From NCBI GenBank assembly GCA_033439265.1, contig JAVTVX010000026.1, positions 15,315,001 through 15,379,000 of the forward strand: a stretch of 64,000 bases of DNA, given 5' to 3'. This stretch comes from Dillenia suffruticosa. Taxonomy: Eukaryota > Streptophyta > Magnoliopsida > Dilleniales > Dilleniaceae. The notes beneath the pieces are model-generated. The model did not search any database. It was not told the origin of the DNA and was given only the letters and a program-made list of their open reading frames with translations. A program made the position numbers and the translations under genes. Shown one piece after another: positions 60,171 through 64,000 of the stretch; the first letter of the stretch is position 1, and every line of letters begins with the position of its first letter.

Positions 60171-62040
60171 ACAAAATTGTGGCTTTCCATCTACAGAGAG
60201 GACTTTGCAGTATATGCAGAGACATGTTTTGAGAAGTTTGGTGACAGGGTGAAGCATTGGATCACATTTAATGAGCCACACACATTTGCCACACAAGGGT
60301 ATGATGTGGGTCTCCAAGCACCGGCAAGGTGCTCTATACTTCTTCACCTCTTTTGTCGACAAGGAAACTCTGCTACTGAGCCTTATCTTGTAGCTCACCA
60401 CACTCTCCTGTCACATGCAAAGGTCGCTGACATCTACCGAAAGAAGTACAAGGTAAAAAAAGGAACACCTAAAGATTTGGTCATGTGAATCAAACATATG
60501 ATAATGCTTAACTAATCATATTTGTGCAGCAAAAACAACAAGGACAAATTGGAGTATCCTTTGATGTTATTTGGTATGAACCAGCAAGTAATTCCACCAA
60601 GGACATTGAAGCAACACAAAGAGCTCAAGATTTTCAGCTCGGCTGGTAAGTACCAAATTTCCTAGCTTGCTTCAGTATTCTCAATCAAATTATCATAAAA
60701 AAAAAACTTGATTCCTATCTTAACACCTAACTTAAAAGTGAAAGATTCGTATACAATACCCTAATATGTGGAGTTAGCCCATGTTAGAGACTTAATATCC
60801 CTCATCCACATATACCTGGACCCAAGAGATGAGTCCAAGAGAATGCACTTAGGCTCTCAAAGATGCTTAATAACTCCGGAGGTTAATATGTGATGCACAT
60901 GCCATTTTCTCCGCAGGTTTCTTGATCCATTGATGTTCGGGGACTATCCAAGCTCAATGAGAAATAGAGTGGGAAGCAGGTTGCCAAATTTCACCAATGC
61001 TGAGACAGCTCTTGTTAAGGGGTCCCTGGACTTTGTGGGCATAAACCACTACACTACATTTTATGTTAAGGAAAATTTAACTAATATAATTGGCGTTGTA
61101 CTTAATGATACCTATGCAGATTCGGGTTCAATTGCCCTCCGTAAGTTCCTCAAATTTCCACCCTCCAAAAGTCTCTTGTATTAAGTTGTTTCATTATTTC
61201 TTCACATTGTGGGTGTGTGCTAACCAAAGGTAAATCTTCCATGTTATTCTTCCAGCATTCAGAGATGGAAAACCAATTGGTGAAAGGGTAAGTAATTTGT
61301 TTTTTTTTTTTTGCCTCTAAATTTTTCAAAATACCCATGACTCTCAAGGCCAAATTCAAGCATTTCTTCCTTTTAACTATATTGTAGGCAAATTCTATAT
61401 GGCTATACATAGTACCAGAGGGCATGAGAAGCTTGATGAATTACATCAAGCACAAGTATGGAAATCCTCCTGTCATCATCACCGAAAATGGTAACGCATT
61501 AAAACATAATGGACCTTCATATTTTGATTTGGTTAGTGTTCTGTTCAATATGTAAACATTAGTGTTTTAATTTTTTAAATAATTCTTCATAGGGATGGAT
61601 GATGGGAATAGTCCATTTACTTCAATCAAAGATGCTCTCAAGGATGAGAAGAGAATCGGTTACTACAATGGTTACCTCTCAAACTTGCTTGCTGCCATCA
61701 GGTACTACTCACTTCCAGTTAGATAAGCTATCTACCATGGTCAAAGTGATCACCATTTTTCTCCTGAATTGAGCCAAAATGTGTGAATATGATTTTATCA
61801 CAATTTTAGATTGAGCAAAAGAAGACAAATACTAAAGGGGGTTCATGTTTTTGATTGAAATGCAGAGACGATGGATGCAACGTGAAAGGCTATTTTGCAT
61901 GGTCATTATTGGACAATTGGGAGTGGGCAGCAGGATTTACATCAAGATTTGGTCTTTACTATGTGGACTACAAACACAACCTCACAAGATATGCTAAGGA
62001 CTCTGTTCAATGGTTCAAGAAGGTCTTGATACAAACATAA
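57228..62040 (+). CDS. BGLU40: glycoside hydrolase family 1 beta-glucosidase (BGLU40-like)
   Basis: Family 1 beta-glucosidases split beta-glucosides with retention of configuration. Plant members are usually secreted or vacuolar and act on cell-wall oligosaccharides or glucosylated metabolites; the substrate here is unknown. Thirteen exons: 57228-57371, 58205-58271, 58390-58448, 58609-58684, 59830-59901, 60018-60105, 60197-60452, 60530-60645, 60917-61140, 61256-61287, 61388-61490, 61593-61701 and 61866-62040, all GT-AG and in frame, giving 506 residues. A signal peptide covers about residues 1-24. [19 protein letters not shown] opens the barrel. The acid/base is Glu195 in TFNEP, the nucleophile Glu411 in ITENG, and the glucose-binding segment WSLLDNWEW is near the C terminus. 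Thirteen exons is the classic plant pattern. Wording is closest to Arabidopsis BGLU40 (At1g26560). Intron 6 holds a (CT)n tract at 60122-60167. Confidence 0.95.
60122..60167. repeat. (CT)n microsatellite in beta-glucosidase intron 6
   Basis: Twenty-three CT units fill half of the 91-base intron between exons 6 and 7, and so supply a strong polypyrimidine tract just before the acceptor. Length variation here could alter splicing, but nothing in the sequence shows that it does. Confidence 0.95.
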
Positions 62041-62177
62041 TTGAATACGTCATATTATATTTTTATTTATACAAACACAAACACAATAATGGTTAGGAGA
62101 TTGATCATTTTATTTGTGGATATTGTGAATAAATAATTTATTAATATTGATTGCACATATATTTGAATGAATGAAGA
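62041..62177. other. 3' flank of the beta-glucosidase gene
   Basis: Probable 3' UTR and immediate flank. AATAAA-like words occur near 62129 (gaataaataat). Confidence 0.4.
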
Positions 62178-63745
62178 TATATTATAAACTATGAACGCTT
62201 TCAATTTGCGATCTGCTCGTTGAAGGAAAAGAGAATCATGGCCAAGTCAAAACTCTTAAGATAGAGTTGAAACCAACACACAGATTGAGAGATGACGACT
62301 ATTGCATTTTCTTGAAGGTATTTACTGTCTCTATACTGCCCATTCTTGTCTTTCCCCAAAAATCCTTCCCTCAAGACTTACCTGAAAAAGAAAGCCCCCC
62401 CAACACAAAAACGTGGGTTTTATTTTTTATTTTTAATTAGAGTCGTGCAAGGTACATGGATTTTCTTCAACCATAACCCTTTCTGATGTTCTGCAACTGA
62501 AGGCGTCATTCTCTTACATATGCACTTCGCTTCATAGGCCTCCAAGGGGATAACATACTGCGTATCATCGTCACATGAATTGGAATAAGTCTCTGGTTTT
62601 CTTTTAATTATATTTATAGATACATATTTTATGGACCCATATTAGGAGGTTGAAAGTTTGGGTGAAGTTGGCTCCTAATTAAGCTTTCTATAGGCGCATT
62701 GAAGGAGGTTTTTTACCCCTTTTTTCTTTTTTCTTTTTCTTTTTCTTTTTATTTTTATTGGCCCTACAATGCATTTCTGATACGCCAAGTTCACATTGGT
62801 CCACCCAATTTCCCAAAGAAAATAATATTTTCATGAAATCAACTTTCAAATTGTGATTTGCGTACGATTTATAGAAAATATATATACTTTTTTCCCCCCT
62901 ATAATTTAGACTTTTCATCTCTTAATTCAAAATTACGAAAGTAAAAATATGTGAGGCAATTTTCCAAGGACATGTTTGTGGAGACAAAGGGTGATTACTT
63001 CATCCATCGGTTTTGTCTGATTAATCCGATCTGAAAACCGTAGAACTCATTAAGGGTAGTTACTTTTACGTGTACATAAAGGAAGAAAAGAATGCTCGGA
63101 TTGGATAAATCTGAAGGGGAAATATATATTAGTAAACAATTAATAATAAAAGATTTTAAAAACTAAATTCTTCAAATACAAGAATTAATTAATTATGGGA
63201 AAATTATTTTAGTCATCGGATTCGATTATTTTCAAACCACAAATGAAAAATTAACTATATGCAATAGTGCAAGCCAAAGTATTTTCTAATTTTGTACATG
63301 CTACCAAATCCAACACCCCAAAATTATCTAGAAAGTTTAAAATTGGAAAGTAATGAAGCAGTAGAATTTTTATTTTACCTATTATTGCATGATTTTTCTA
63401 GAGAGAATCTCCTCTCAGTATTAATAAATAGATTTGTGAATTAAATGCAGGCACTCTTTTGCCTTGCAATGGAAAAATATTGGCCACATTTTTAATAATT
63501 TTATTTTTTTAATAAATTTATAACAATTTTATATTTTGTCAAATTATTGAAAATAGATCCCCAAAAATTTAAATATTTTGATAAATAGCATTTATAGGAT
63601 TATTCAACCTTCACAGGAGTGGGACCTCCTCTCTAGGAATTTGTGAATGAGAATGAGAGTGAGACTACCCAGAAACAGATTTCTCGAAACGAGAAATAAT
63701 TGAACCAATCATATGGTCTGATGTTATATAAATAGTACAGTATCG
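62178..63745. repeat. duplicated flank, copy 2 of a tandem segmental duplication
   Basis: Matches 53740-56605 in order and orientation (anchors listed there), ending with the shared catatggtctgatgttatat region that in copy 1 lies about 620 bases before the beta-glucosidase ATG. It lacks the 1.4 kb extra block of copy 1 but has about 330 bases of its own near 63000-63330. No gene is seen. Confidence 0.88.
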
Positions 63746-64000
63746 TTCGGTTGGTAAGAATTATATATTGTTATTTTTTTAAAAATAATTTAAATTTATT
63801 AATATAAAGTATGTCACGAATCGAATCGAATTTAATCGAATTTAAAATAATTTATAAAAAAAGATATCATGTAAATAATAAAATATGAACTTTTTTTTTT
63901 AAATTTAAACCATGAAAATATAAAATAATATGAATAATAAATATAGATGAATATTATTGTGATACCATGTTAAAATAAAGAACAATATTGTATGAATATG
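63746..64000. other. AT-rich right edge of the window
   Basis: No gene is visible. By alignment with copy 1 this position corresponds to the DNA just upstream of a beta-glucosidase promoter. The CT tracts and TATA unit would be expected beyond the edge. Confidence 0.4.

Overview
The window reads as nuclear DNA of a flowering plant, most likely a eudicot. It is AT-rich with widely spaced genes and GT-AG introns, many (GA)n/(CT)n microsatellites, decayed LINE fragments inside introns, a tRNA-derived SINE, and gene families typical of plants (P-type PPR proteins, QUASIMODO2-like methyltransferase, family 1 beta-glucosidase). I cannot name the species.

Layout, left to right. 1-3.8 kb is intergenic, with a truncated U2 snRNA copy. 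3.8-10.4 kb (+) is a six-exon mitochondrial-type PPR gene resembling Arabidopsis At1g26460, with LINE remnants in introns 1 and 3. 13-16.1 kb (-) is a broken triose-phosphate-translocator-like gene. 16.5-20.5 kb (+) is a small EAF7/MRGBP-type NuA4 subunit gene (compare At1g26470). 23.0-25.6 kb (-) is an epsilon-group 14-3-3 gene (compare At1g26480/GRF12). At 29.55 kb there is a tRNA-Ala(UGC), followed 119 bases later by the ATG of an intronless PPR gene (compare At1g26500) that has a decayed partial copy of its own tail behind it. 33.8-41.9 kb (-) is a QUL1/PMT-type Golgi methyltransferase gene, and 45.6-46.5 kb (-) is the intronless KTI12/DRL1 Elongator regulator (compare the neighbours At1g13860 and At1g13870). 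47.4-49.8 kb is a large inverted repeat with a SINE in its spacer. 52.0-53.2 kb (+) is a deleted beta-glucosidase pseudogene and 57.2-62.0 kb (+) is an intact 13-exon BGLU40-like gene. The 3' flanks of these two are copies of one another, so this is a tandem array that probably continues past the right edge.

These are housekeeping and cell-wall genes rather than a functional cluster. The gene order itself is informative. As I recall the Arabidopsis map, the window joins neighbours from two chromosome 1 loci (At1g26460-At1g26560 and At1g13860-At1g13870), as expected if they descend from one ancestral segment later duplicated and thinned out in Arabidopsis.

Nothing here looks like a new defence system, gene cluster or enzyme system. 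The most interesting items are local: a duplicated beta-glucosidase core promoter with its TATA kept only in the distal copy; a methyltransferase intron whose expected donor reads GA and whose 96 bases are open in frame; a 440-base inverted repeat with a 1.5-kb spacer; a SINE with perfect target-site duplications; and several partial self-copies of genes. All exon boundaries were placed by eye from splice consensus and remembered family sequences, without alignment or transcript data.
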